From Gnetum montanum (Eukaryota > Streptophyta > Gnetopsida > Gnetales > Gnetaceae): a stretch of 58,775 nucleotides of DNA. A model generated the notes under the pieces. That model was not told the DNA's origin and searched no databases. It was given only the letters and a program-made list of their open reading frames with translations. A program made the translations under genes and the position numbers. Every line of letters starts with the position of its first letter. The stretch's first letter is position 1. The stretch is from NCBI GenBank assembly GCA_015680685.1, contig MNCI01009664.1, forward strand, positions 142,329-201,103. The letters are read 5' to 3'. Shown here in pieces: positions 11,246-22,300 of the stretch.

Positions 11246-12086
11246 TGATGAGTCATGATTTGCCTAGCTCCAATATCAGATACTTGATATTGGGCCCCTA
11301 TATGTGTTATCAGATATATGATATCTAGGGGTATGGACTAGCCTATAAATATAGCACTTGGGTGCATGATTTGGGCAATAGTTTTACATCATTTTTTCAT
11401 GGTTTTGTCAATAGAGAAGCTGAACTCTTGTAGTTTTATTCCGTGATCTTACAAAATAGTCAGTGAGTGCCCATAAAGTGGATTTGAGTTAGTTTTATGG
11501 AGTCTTATTTGAGTGGCAATGTACCTGGACATATTTCATGAACAGCAATAAGATTGAGATTGATTTTTATTCATTGCAGCACTTTGACTTAGATTAGATT
11601 TACTTTCCATGCAATTTACTTTTCATGTACTTAGTGAATATTCATGCATGTTAATTAATTAGGCACATAAGTACAATCACTTCGTGCATGTGTATAACTC
11701 TTGGTAATCCCAGCAACACTTAATGTTTGGTAATCCAGCAGCATTATATGTGTTCAAGATGTGCACCAGAAGTGGGATTGGATACTTATGTTAGGGTAGT
11801 TGATTCTTAATTAGGAATTATATAAGTTGAATTGATTATAAATTGAGTTTAACCTATTTTTAATCGTAGAACAATAAAATATAAAATAATAAAAATCATA
11901 TGCCTCACTCTGGACTAAGCCATACGTGACAAAGCTACCACTAGTCCAAGTGGGAAGATAGTGAACTACGATCAAGGCATAGTGATCTAGATGCCACAAC
12001 TAGTCCCATCCATGAAATTCAACTGGATCATGTGTGAACACTTGTGATTCATATGGTTACGTGTAGAGGTACATCACCACTCATCA
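11246..12086 (+). mobile_element. 5' LTR of gypsy element H1 (841 bp)
   Basis: TGATGAG at 11246 and CTCATCA ending at 12086. U3 has inverted 'atatcagata' / 'tatctgat'-like motifs and 'gatatctaggggtatgg', then TATA 'cctataaatatagcacttgg' near 11342. R-U5 is closely similar to 33379-34118, the element's 3' LTR. Confidence 0.9.
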
Positions 12087-12087
12087 T

Positions 12088-12105
12088 TAGCACCATTGCT
12101 AGGGA
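12088..12105 (+). other. Primer-binding site (tRNA-Asp type) of H1
   Basis: TAGCACCATTGCTAGGGA lies one base after the LTR and differs from the tRNA-Asp complement at five positions, all transitions. Confidence 0.8.
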
Positions 12106-12218
12106 TGGTGCTAGTTATCTAGATTAGTTATATTATACATGATCGCTATAAAGGTATTACTGATCTATCTCTTAGAAAACATTAATATTTTAAATCACAC
12201 ACATTATCAAACAAAACC

Positions 12219-14310
12219 ATGTCTTCTTCACATAAGACCAATAATGCATCATATGATGAAAGCACTCATAGGAGAAATGATGGGATCTACACTAAAGAAA
12301 ATTGGAGTGAACAACCTCAAATAGGTGTTTCCTATGCTCATTTAGACCCTTACTACACTCAAAGACTATATTCAACTAAAGCAAACAATCCTAGAGGAGA
12401 TGGAGTAAGTCCTAGATCAAGGAGGGCCTCAAGGCCTAGGACCTCCTCTAAACCTAGATAAGATAAATCAAGGGACCATGGGGAGAACTATAGAAGCCAT
12501 GGTTATTCTCCCAATTCCTCATCTTCTTCTTCCTTCTCAACGTCTAGTTCCAATGAAGATGAACATAGGTATAGAGATAGAGCCCCACTATGAGGTCAAG
12601 ACAAAGATAGAAATTGAACCCAAGGGCAAAATCAAAGACATCACCATGAGCATAGATACAATTATCACAATCAAATGAATAGAAATAGAAATTTTAATCA
12701 CAACATGTCTAATGACGATGAACCCTTGTTGGCCACTAAGAGCTTGATGTAGATCATGGAGGTAGTTAAGATACCTCATAGGCATTGTAGGGACAATCAC
12801 CTACCTAGGCTTGATATAAACAATATCCCTAAATTTGTAGAAGGCTATGATTCAGATCCACAACATTATCTATAAGCCTTCCATGATGCTTGTGACTCGT
12901 ATAACATTGAAAGTTGGTGGCAAAAGCTTAAGCTCTTTTCTAGGACACTAATCGACAAAGCTAAAAGTTGGTATAGATCGTTGGAACCAAGTTCCATTTA
13001 CTAGTGGTCCACAATGCTGGAACTTTTTAATGAAAAATACCAAACCTATGAGAGAGTGACCAACCTAAAGAGACAAATCCAAGAGTGAAAGCAAAAAACT
13101 CATGAACCCTTGGATGTGGCCTTGGATAGATACTATTCACTACTACATAGATGCCCAGGCCATGATTTCCTTGAGGAAAGGAAACTTTTCCACATCATAG
13201 ATGAGCTTCATAATGAAATAAGGGAGACCCTTGGGATGTATGCTCCAGGTCAATTATACGAGCTATGAAACCATTAGATCCGAGAGTTGATCGAGCATGT
13301 GGCAAAAGAAGAAGGAGAGCTATGCAAATGGGAGAATGTAGAGGAAAACAACTGGGACCCAACTCTTCAAAAGAAAAGGTTCCATATCTATGATGAGGAA
13401 AAAGAGGTAGCTCTCGATGAGATCATTTTACAATCAACATTGTCAATACAAAATTTTATTAATGAGCTTGATGCAAAGCTAGTTGAGATGTTGGAAGGGA
13501 TGAATGAGAAAGTTAAAACTTGCGTAGAAACCATAGAGGAGAGAATGACACAAAGAAAATTAAGTGATCACAAAAAAAGGAGGAAAAAGAACCAAGAAAT
13601 AGCTAGGAACACTTATTGACAAATAGGAAAAATGATTGAAGAAAGTGAGGCTATAGACTCAACCACAAACAAAGATAATGGATGTGACATTTGCATATAT
13701 GACCATCCAAAGGGCCATTGCCTGGTCTTGTTGCATCTACACGAGTATTGGGCAAGGGCATTAAATCTGAAGTTTGGATAGAAGCACATGCCTAGGAGAT
13801 TTCTCTTCCACATAGTAATTTTAGACAATCCCAAAATCGATTGTACTATCCTAGGGGGACTTATTACTGGCCTCAACACTGGCATCAAACATAGTGGTAA
13901 CAACCACAGTCGTGGGGGAGGCCACCACTAAACCAACCCTATCCTTTTTTCCAACCAAACCCACACAGATATTATGTTCAACACCCTATTTCACCAACTA
14001 GTTTTACTTCCTTTACTTCAAATCACTACTACCACTCTCTTGAATATCATTATCCTACAATATCTTATATGATATCACCATCACACCTCTCACCCTACAT
14101 CATATCCTCAATATTTTCATACTCACCTTCACCATATGTCACCTCCAACAACACAAGAAGGTTCAACATCACAACATCAATGAGAGAATGCCACTTGTGC
14201 TACCAACATACACGTAAATGATAATGCTAGTAGATCTCAACCGCAATGTCAGAAGTGTCCCTTCTAGAGGAAAGGTCATAAGCCAAGGCAAAACACTCAT
14301 GGACCTACTA
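12219..14310 (+). pseudogene. Decayed gag of H1
   Basis: It begins MSSSHKTNNASYDES at 12219. A gag capsid-like segment at about 12810-13270 keeps NNIPKFVEGYDSDPQHYL, AFHDAC, WWQKLKLF, SWYRSLEP, MLELFNEKYQTYE and LHRCPGHDF, with stops inside. A Lys/Glu-rich helical section follows (13287-13619), then the Cys/His motif GCDICIYDHPKGHC near 13680. Beyond 13900 the tail is Pro/Tyr/Thr-rich. The frame is broken several times. It is homologous throughout to the gag copies at 7346-9548, 50369-52150 and 54490-56775. Confidence 0.85.
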
Positions 14311-16331
14311 CATCACTTGAACTAGCATAATGTCAATTTGATGCAACAACCTTCCTCACAAAAATGATGTTTCCTAATCATACACAAAATCCAATAACCA
14401 TCACCACTCCAACACAAGACATAAATGATAAACCTATCATTATGGAGAGACAAAAGAATCCATGCATCACTAATAATGATAAAGGGTTGTGGGCCGAAAG
14501 TTTAAAATGTTAACACAACCCCTATACCGACCCACCATAAAGTTCGAGAGTGAGTGTGTGAGCAAAAGCTAGTCTATGTAGTAGCCACCAAACCAAAAGA
14601 CACCCAGTGACTTGAAAATGAGAATATAAAACTATTTCAAAGATGCATGGAAGTAACTGATTTGCTTATTGGTTCGAGAGTGAATGTATTTTGTGTTTTT
14701 ATTAATAAAATTGCCAAGTTATGATGCAGAAGTCAACGCTATGTGTTGGGTTTTTTGTGCTATGCTATCAAGATGATTGGGTAAGTAATTGTGTAAAGAA
14801 GTGAGACCACCTCATCCATCCCTCCAGTTCTTTGAATAAAAGGTCTTTTTCATGAAAATAATTTAGTTCTTCTTTTATGAAACTAAAATTAATCAATGAT
14901 CATTGTACCTTGAAGAAAGAAGAAATGACTAAGTGGGAATGACAAAGGATGTGACCTCAAGGGAACTTGTTGGGTTCTCTTCTTGACTTCCTTCATGTGT
15001 TTTATGACTCCTCTTGGAATGTATCATCACTTCCCTATCAACCAATCAAAAGGAAGCTCTATCTTTGCATGGTGTAGTTCCCATCCAAAAAACAAAACAA
15101 AATAAAAATAATAAAACACAAAACACAAAAAAGAGGGAAAAGACAAAAAAAAACAATTATGGGAATTCAAAGTACACCCCTTAGATACAATAATGGAATA
15201 CAAGCACTGGTTATGAGGCTAGAAAGACATGTTACCCATGTCTGAAGGCACCCATCTAACTAAGGCCCTTCCTTTCTTCTTCTCTTTTCTTTTCTTTTTG
15301 GAGTGATGATTATTCTTTGAGGTGGTTGTGGGCTCATGGTGGTTGGTAGAATGGAACACATCAATACGATATCACTATTCATGGTATGGACTTAGTCTGA
15401 ACTTAGACAGATAGGTATGTTGATCATTTTAATCATACTTCTCACAAGAACCTATTGTGGACATGGTCAAGTATCTTACATCCTGATCTTTGCCATTCCT
15501 TCTCATTCCATTATTCAACTCATTACTACATATAATTATGAGCCTTTTGGTTTTGTGTAGTATAGTGCAACATCCTAACCACGGTAGTTGTGTGTTGGTT
15601 GGAACAAAGGCATGTTCTACATTTAACTTCTCAAGTGTCCATAGACATCTGTAGAAGTGGTTATGCAAGGGCATTATGGCAGGAGCCTGCTTCGGGGAGG
15701 ACCCACTTGCATAACTTCTAGAACATTAATAACAGTTTCTCTGAATTTATGCATGATTTTGGAACTACTTCTCATCTATTTCATTAATTTTTCCTACTTT
15801 TCTATTTCCATATCCATTAATATTTCTTGGTCATCTTTTGAATTAAAACTTTGGTTTCAATTATTGAAAAACCTATGTGCTTTCGGAGTTACGCTTATTA
15901 GTCATGGGGGCTAGGGATGCTTGCTTTAAAATTTTCCAACATTCTATTTTTGAACATCATGGTAACTAATAATAATTGATCAAAATAATGTGAACATCTT
16001 GATGATTTTAGTTATCTCATAACCTTGGACATAGTAGGCTATAATCACCTTGTGCTTAAAAGAAAACTAAGGGATTCTAAAAGGGTTAATTATTAAGAAA
16101 AATTTACCACAACTAATGTTGATCCTTTGGTGACTGCAGGTGATGCTAAAAGAAATACCTAAGGAAGAAGGTCTTTTGCCAAGCACTAAAACAAAGCCAA
16201 GAGAGGGACAACGGAGGATTTGAGCATGGGCAAATCATTGCACATACAAGATAGTAGCTCAAAATTTGCATGCTTGCTAAATCCATGGGGTAATGAGAAG
16301 AAATTTCAGTCCACCCTTCAAGAATGTTTTG
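14311..16331 (+). mobile_element. H1 remainder: pol stub and 3' noncoding region, left of the N1 insertion
   Basis: Positions 14565-14640 match the start of pol seen at 16560-16650 and 57570-57640 ('gtagtagccac...aagacacccagtg'). Then protease, RT and integrase are absent and the sequence passes to the family's 3' noncoding tail: 'aattcaaagtacacccctta' near 15170, 'ctaactaaggccc' near 15258, and the inverted-repeat block 15660-15715. It ends at 16331, where N1 has inserted, and resumes at 32950. No intact gene is present; the 81- and 85-codon frames at 15429-15914 have no domain. Confidence 0.75.
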
Positions 16332-16545
16332 TGATGAGTTTTTGTTGGTTGGCTACATCGATGAGGCCTCGTTGACATAGTTGACAGCAGCGACGAGGCC
16401 TCATTGATGAGGCCTCATCGATGCATCTTATCCTACATCGACGAGGCCCCATCAATGTAGTGTTTGTTTGTCACTTATAAATACACAGCTACCAGCTATA
16501 TTTATGCAAATCTAGATTTTAGTTGTTAAGGCATGTAGTCAATGT
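16332..16545 (+). mobile_element. Truncated 5' LTR (U3) of gypsy element N1
   Basis: TGATGAG at 16332 is followed by the same U3 as 31122 onwards: 'ttgttggttggct', repeated 'cgatgaggcctcgt' blocks, 'gcatcttatcctacatcgacgaggcccca', 'cacttataaatacac' and 'aatctagattttag'. About 200 bases in, the similarity stops and pol sequence begins, so the rest of the LTR, the primer site and gag have been deleted. Confidence 0.8.
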
Positions 16546-18600
16546 GCATAAGAAATTAACATTCAAAGGTGTCTGTACGTAGTAGCCACAAAGCAAGAGG
16601 GCACCCAGTGGTTGATGGCTGATTCAAATAGCAACATAATATGCATGGAGCCAACTAAGAGCCTAACATGTGCATATGTTAAAAGCATGGACAAAATTGA
16701 AAAAATTCATTCCCAACTCTCTAATGAAGATGATGATACCTATTTGGGAGAGTTGGAAATCCCTAATCACTTCAAGCAAGAGCCCTTAGAGCTTAAAACT
16801 TTACCAACCAATATGGAGTATGCATTTTTAAAGAATGATAAACTAGTCATCATTAATGCTAAACTTGCTCTTTAACAAAAAGAAAAGTTATTGAAAGTGA
16901 TGGATAAATGGTCAACAGCCTTTGCTTGATCATATCTAGAGCTAATAGGAATCGATCCAAGGATATGCTAGCATCGCATCTACACTGATCCAGCCATGAA
17001 GCCTAGAAGGTAGTTGCAAAGGTGGCTGAACCCCAAATTAAAGCAAATCATCAAAGAGGAAATAGAGTAACTCCTTAAGGCAGGGTTCATCTATCCAATC
17101 ACGAATAGTGAGTGGCTTAGTTCACTCGTAATTGTAGCAAAGAAGGATAGCAAATGGTGGGTTTGCATCAACTTTACGTTGTTAAATATGAAAACATTTA
17201 AGGATCACTTTCCTTTGCCATTTGTGGATCAAGTATTAGACACCATATTCGAGCATTGTTATTATAGCTTTTTGGACAATTATAGTGGTTATAACCAAAT
17301 CCAAATTGCACCCGAAGATCAAGCCAAGACAACATTCACGAGTGCTTGGGGGACTTTTGCATACTATAAGATGCCATTTAGTTTTGTGTAATGCCCCTAT
17401 AACATTTTAACACTTGGTCCTTCATATCTTTTAACAGCAAATCGGTAGTGGTATTGAAGTCTTCATGAATGATGTTTCCAACTATGGAGCTACCTTTGAG
17501 CAACCCTTGGACCAACTTGAACAAGTGCTAAAGAGATGTGTAAAGACAAACCTACAGCTCAATTGGAAAAAGAGCCATCTTGTGGTCCAAGAAGGTATTG
17601 TGCTAGGGCACCAAATTTTGCAGAAAGGGATTAAGGTAGACCCAGAAAAGATAAGGGTCATCCAAGGAATAACATGCCAACCAAAGACTGTTAAATATGT
17701 TCGATCATTCCTTGGACACATTGGTTATTTTCGGTGCTTTATTGAGAATTTCTAAGTAACGGCTGTTACTGATTATACATCATCCAATGCTGCCAAATTT
17801 ATACAAAAAAATATTGTGAATAGGTTTGGGGTGCCATGTTCACCAATTTCTAATAATGGAACTCATTTCACAGGTGCCACATTTAGAAAATTAATGCAAC
17901 ATTTAGGGGTAGAACATAAATTGACAACACCTTACCACCTCCAAGCTAACCGTCAAGCTAAGGTAACCAACTAGGAGATTACAAAAATACTAATGTGAAC
18001 CATCAGCAAATATAGGAGGGACTAGAGTACAAAACTTAACGATGCTCTTTGGGCTTATTGTTCAACTTGGAAACTTCCTATTTGATATTCTCTCTACGAG
18101 TTAGTGTATAGGAAACTTTCAATGCTCCTAATTTAATCCAAGCTCTGCACACTCCCAATGACCTATGGTCTAAACCTTGACCTAAGTTTCACACAAAAGG
18201 AAAGATTGATCAACCTGAATGTGCTAGATGAAAATTGCTTAGTGGACTTATTCTTGAATGAGGTGAATAAGGCATTCAACAAGTAGCATCATGACCTTAG
18301 AATCAGGAAAGTAAAACTTCCACCAAGAGATAAGGTTCTTTACTAGAACCCCACACATGTACCTTAAAAGAAAAAATTCTAAACATTGTGGGAAGGAATT
18401 TATATAATTGATCAGACCTTTCCCTCTAGGGCCATGTTGATCTACAAACCTGACAACCCAAATAAAAAGCAGTTGGTCAATATCCAACAAGTGAAGCCTT
18501 TCCTAGAACCAAGACAAGCTAGTATAAATACCACCTTAATAGATGAACAATCACGTTCTATTTTTTGAATCTCCTCCATTTAACTCAGTTGTGGGGGAGA
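16546..18600 (+). pseudogene. Decayed Athila-like pol (RT and integrase) of N1
   Basis: Pol motifs appear in order with stops and shifts. The pre-RT linker is at 16612-16872 (GELEIPNHFKQEPLELKTLP, MEYAFL, LVIINAKL). RT follows at about 16990-17755: KKDSKWWVCINFTLLN, DHFPLPFVDQVLD, FLDNYSGYNQI, TTFTSAWGTFAYYKMPF, the decayed catalytic motif FMNDVSNYG (normally FMDDFSVYG) and VLGHQILQKGIKVD...FLGHIGYFRCFI. After 17760 the RNase H and integrase zinc region are missing and the integrase core starts directly (RFGVPCSPISNNGTHFTG, TPYHLQANRQ), with one catalytic Asp changed to Asn. The integrase C-terminal 'EGIYIID...KPFLEP' ends near 18568. RT copies the element RNA and integrase inserts it; this copy is dead. 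Confidence 0.88.
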
Positions 18601-18749
18601 TGGCCATCCATGTTGACCATTACCATGGCCTCTTAGTTTTTCTACCTTTTTGTTTTTCACATTTTTGATTTTAGAAATTTTTTATCTTCAAATTTTTCTA
18701 ATTTTATACCATCTTTAGTACCTTTAAACTTTCTTAATTATTTTTCACT

Positions 18750-18754
18750 TTCTT
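18750..18754. repeat. Target-site duplication 'ttctt', left copy
   Basis: Repeated at 26003-26007 after the right LTR of the 7.2-kb element. Confidence 0.85.
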
Positions 18755-19334
18755 TGTGAGAGATGTCCCAAGGTGGTGGTTCTCCTGGGCTCTCCCCATG
18801 TTTCGGGGGCCATGGAACACTTTGAGGCACCCTCAGGTGACTCAAGTGTTAGAAAATCCATCCCAGCTTGGCGGTACCAAGCTAGCAACAGGACACCCTC
18901 CTATCATAACTCTCTCTTAAGTCCTCTTCATTCTACCCTCACCGTGGAGAACTACATGGCTCTGATTCTATGATGGTCGTAGATATGTAGGCAGCCAAGA
19001 CTAGATAGTTTTGGTGTGATGCTAGGCCACACCTTGTACCATATCATGAGGGATCTGGGGGTGAGGCACCTTCCCTTGTTGGTGCATCGTTTCCCCTCCC
19101 ACTAACGTTGTCTACAAGGTTGCTTGTGTGCTTGTTTGCATGTTCCTCATTTTGGAGTTGGTGACCCTCCATGAGATGCGTTGCCATATATGTTAAGAAG
19201 TTGTGTTTCTGCTTGCACTCACTCTTGAGTTGCTTGCTTGCTTGAGGTGTATTCTCTAAGTCTTCTATCCCAGATTCATTGGATCTTAATGAATTCCTTG
19301 GGATGCCAAACAATGTCGAGGCAACATTGTTATA
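18755..19334 (+). mobile_element. 5' LTR (580 bp) of a large non-coding LTR element
   Basis: It starts TGTGAGAGATGTCCC and aligns along its whole length with 25424-26002 ('ggtggttctcctgggctctcccc', 'gggggccatggaacactttg', 'gccacaccttgta'). The end is TTATA here against TTACA in the right copy, so the terminal CA has probably mutated. Antisense frames such as 19044-19457 are simply LTR sequence. Confidence 0.9.
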
Positions 19335-22300
19335 GATGGTATCAGAACATTTTTGAAATTGTGTTGTGATATGCATGTGCTCTTTGGTTGTGTTACGCCA
19401 TTGAGGTTGTTCGATTAATGGTCCCTTCAAATTGATACCTAGGTGATCTAGGATCATATCCTTCTGGTTTCTTTGAAGAGTTGCCTTATGGCAATGTTTT
19501 TACACTCTTCATGAGGGGACAGATGTTAAATTGTGAGCAACTAATGTATGTTACTCTCCTTGAGGATGTAAACGATTGCGTTGTGGTGATGTCCTCCACT
19601 TGTTTACTTATGGTTGGACTAGTTGTGATTGTATGTGATATGGTAGAGAGGATTTCTATTGGCAACTCAAGAATTTTGTTGCTCAAGAAGCTCTCATCTT
19701 TGGTCTCCAGTGATTCATCTGGGATGAATTAGACCAAGTCTCCACTTCGGTTTCCATCCAAATGACATGTTTCAAGATGGCATTGGTTGAATTGTGTAGG
19801 ATAGGATATCCTTACACTCCCACTCACCCTAAATATAGTGAGTACGGGAAAATACAAATTGGGACAAGATGGTTCCCAGGTACCTCAGGATGGAGGGCCT
19901 TTGGACCTGTGCTTTTGGTGAGCCTTGTTCTGGGTGGATTAAGATTGTTGCCGGTAGACTTTGTACATTCATGCTTGCGATTGTATGTTTTTCTATTTGT
20001 GTATGTGTGTCTTCTTGGTTGCGCTTTCAAATTCTGCATGCGTGTTATCTTCGTCATGTCTATCATTCGTAATGCAAGGCTTGGTGTTCTACGTGGTATG
20101 ATGACTTATTGTTGGGAACGTTAAGGATGCATTTTGAGGTCATTTATGCCATCCCAAAGCCAAATGTTTGTTGTCTTATTTGACAACTTCTTGTGTGTGA
20201 GGCATGATTACCCTTGTTACTAATCTTTGTGAGTTGTGCTCCCTTGTTTAAGCTGGTTGTCTTGCCCTTGGGTTTGTGGCATCACTCTTTTGATTAGTGA
20301 AATTTCTTGGTCACTTTGATTGAAAGACTACTGGTGTGGGTCATCCTATTGTTAGTTCTTGTTGAGACTACAGCTCTTTTGATGAGAGTCTTTCTTGTGG
20401 ACGCATCCTCCATGATGTTGCTTGTTGTTGCGAGAACTGGTTTCATGTAGAGTTGTTGTTGGATAGACCTTGGTCTTCCACCTTATTTTTTAGTTGAGAT
20501 GATGATTCTTTATTGCCCATGCCTCTTATGATTGTGTTGAGATTTTGATCCTGGTTGAAACTACTGTTAGTGGCTAGGAATGATTGTTGTGTATGAATCT
20601 TGGAATTCTGAGAGTGTGCTAGCTCTCTCTACATGTGTCTCATGATGAAATCATTTGTTTGAGTGTATCTAATTGATCCATCAATGTTTTGCATGATTAA
20701 TCTCTATGCATGTTGTCGAGGTCTTGCTTTTTATGATGTTGCAAGAGTGATATTACTCTATTATATGATCATGCTTGATGGTTGTGTATGAGGCTGATGT
20801 GTTAATCGTGTTCCTGCTAACTTCTATGTTTCTAAGCTTTTGTCTCAATGTTTGTAGGTAGCATAGGTACAAAGATGCAGCCAGTGGTGACCTCAATTGA
20901 TTCTATGAGCACTGTGTCTATGGGAAAGATATGTGCTCTTGAGGCCTTCATGAACTGATTATTTGGTCTTAGAATCCCAACACTGGGTTGTGGATTTATT
21001 AGTACCTTGTCTGTGATGAATCAACAGGTATATTATGATTTGTTTGCCTCTCTATGTTGGGTGAGCACTAACAGAGGACAATGATCTATCCTAGACCCTA
21101 CAGATATTGGGCTAGCAGATGGCATCAAATGGTATCCTTGGCCATGCCAAATACTGATGGCCTAAGAGTGGCCAATGCATTGAGGTCCCACTTTGGTAGG
21201 TGGGGGATACTCAGTTGGCATGTTTCATTATTCGATCGTTGCATTCGTGTCCCGAATCATTTTCGTTCAATGGGGGTCTGATGAGACGCGATATGCACAA
21301 GCCGCGATATCGCGTACGCAATATCATGTAAGCGATATCGCGTCCATCCCTGCGATATCGCGGTCTGCCGCCATATCTATAAATAAGAGGTGGCACTCCC
21401 TTCATTTCCCAATCCTAGCTAGAAGTAGCGAAGCTCTGGCAGTTTGAACACTCCAGAGTTAGATTAATTTCCCATGTGCCCGTAGTAGGAGTCCTAGAGT
21501 GAACAGCTCTTTATTCGAGCAACTTTGTAACCTGAACACAAGTTNNNNNNNNNNNNNNNNNNNNNNNNNNNNNNNNNNNNNNNNNNNNNNNNNNNNNNNN
21601 NNNNNNNNNNNNNNNNNNNNNNNNNNNNNNNNNNNNNNNNNNNNNNNNNNNNNNNNNNNNNNNNNNNNNNNNNNNNNNNNNNNNNNNNNNNNNNNNNNNN
21701 NNNNNNNNNNNNNNNNNNNNNNNNNNNNNNNNNNNNNNNNNNNNNNNNNNNNNNNNNNNNNNNNNNNNNNNNNNNNNNNNNNNNNNNNNNNNNNNNNNNN
21801 NNNNNNNNNNNNNNNNNNNNNNNNNNNNNNNNNNNNNNNNNNNNNNNNATACCTCGGACTTGCTTAACCATACACCATGACACATACAAGCAAGCCTGGG
21901 AAGACAACGAACGATTAACCCCAAGTGTTTCTTGTGGCGTTAAGGCATTTAGTCTGTGAAGTTTGACCAAATCGCGCGTACACGCTCGTATTCATATGGT
22001 TGAGTGTAGGGGTTCCTCGCCACTCATCAGTAGTTGTGCAGTGGGTTCAGTGCCATGATCGATCATGTACATTTTGAGACAATGGTGCAATGTGACAGAT
22101 GATCATTTATGATTCATGACAGAGATAGGTTTTCCTCAAAACAGCATGGTTCTTTCATGGTATGCTCCTGGTGGCCTAAATCCTTCAGCCTAGGATGGGC
22201 TTGGGTAGTTCGTCCTATAGCCTTTTAGGCCTAGGTAGCATTCCCAAATACCATGTATGTTCCCATTAAATAGTATGCACTCAAAAGTGCTAGATGTATT

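Noticed and set aside
19762-20124. 120-codon hydrophobic frame as a membrane protein gene
   Set aside because: Inside the 7.2-kb non-coding LTR element, overlapped by an equal-sized antisense frame, no recognised family.
21494-21970. Long frames across N runs (also 32856-33476 and 33070-33411)
   Set aside because: They exist only because unknown bases carry no stops; the flanking sequence is LTR or retroelement tail.
21274-22034. Target duplication for the LTR at 21279-22029
   Set aside because: Left 'gggtc' and right 'gtagt' do not match; the 'gggggtc' before it could instead be a polypurine tract.
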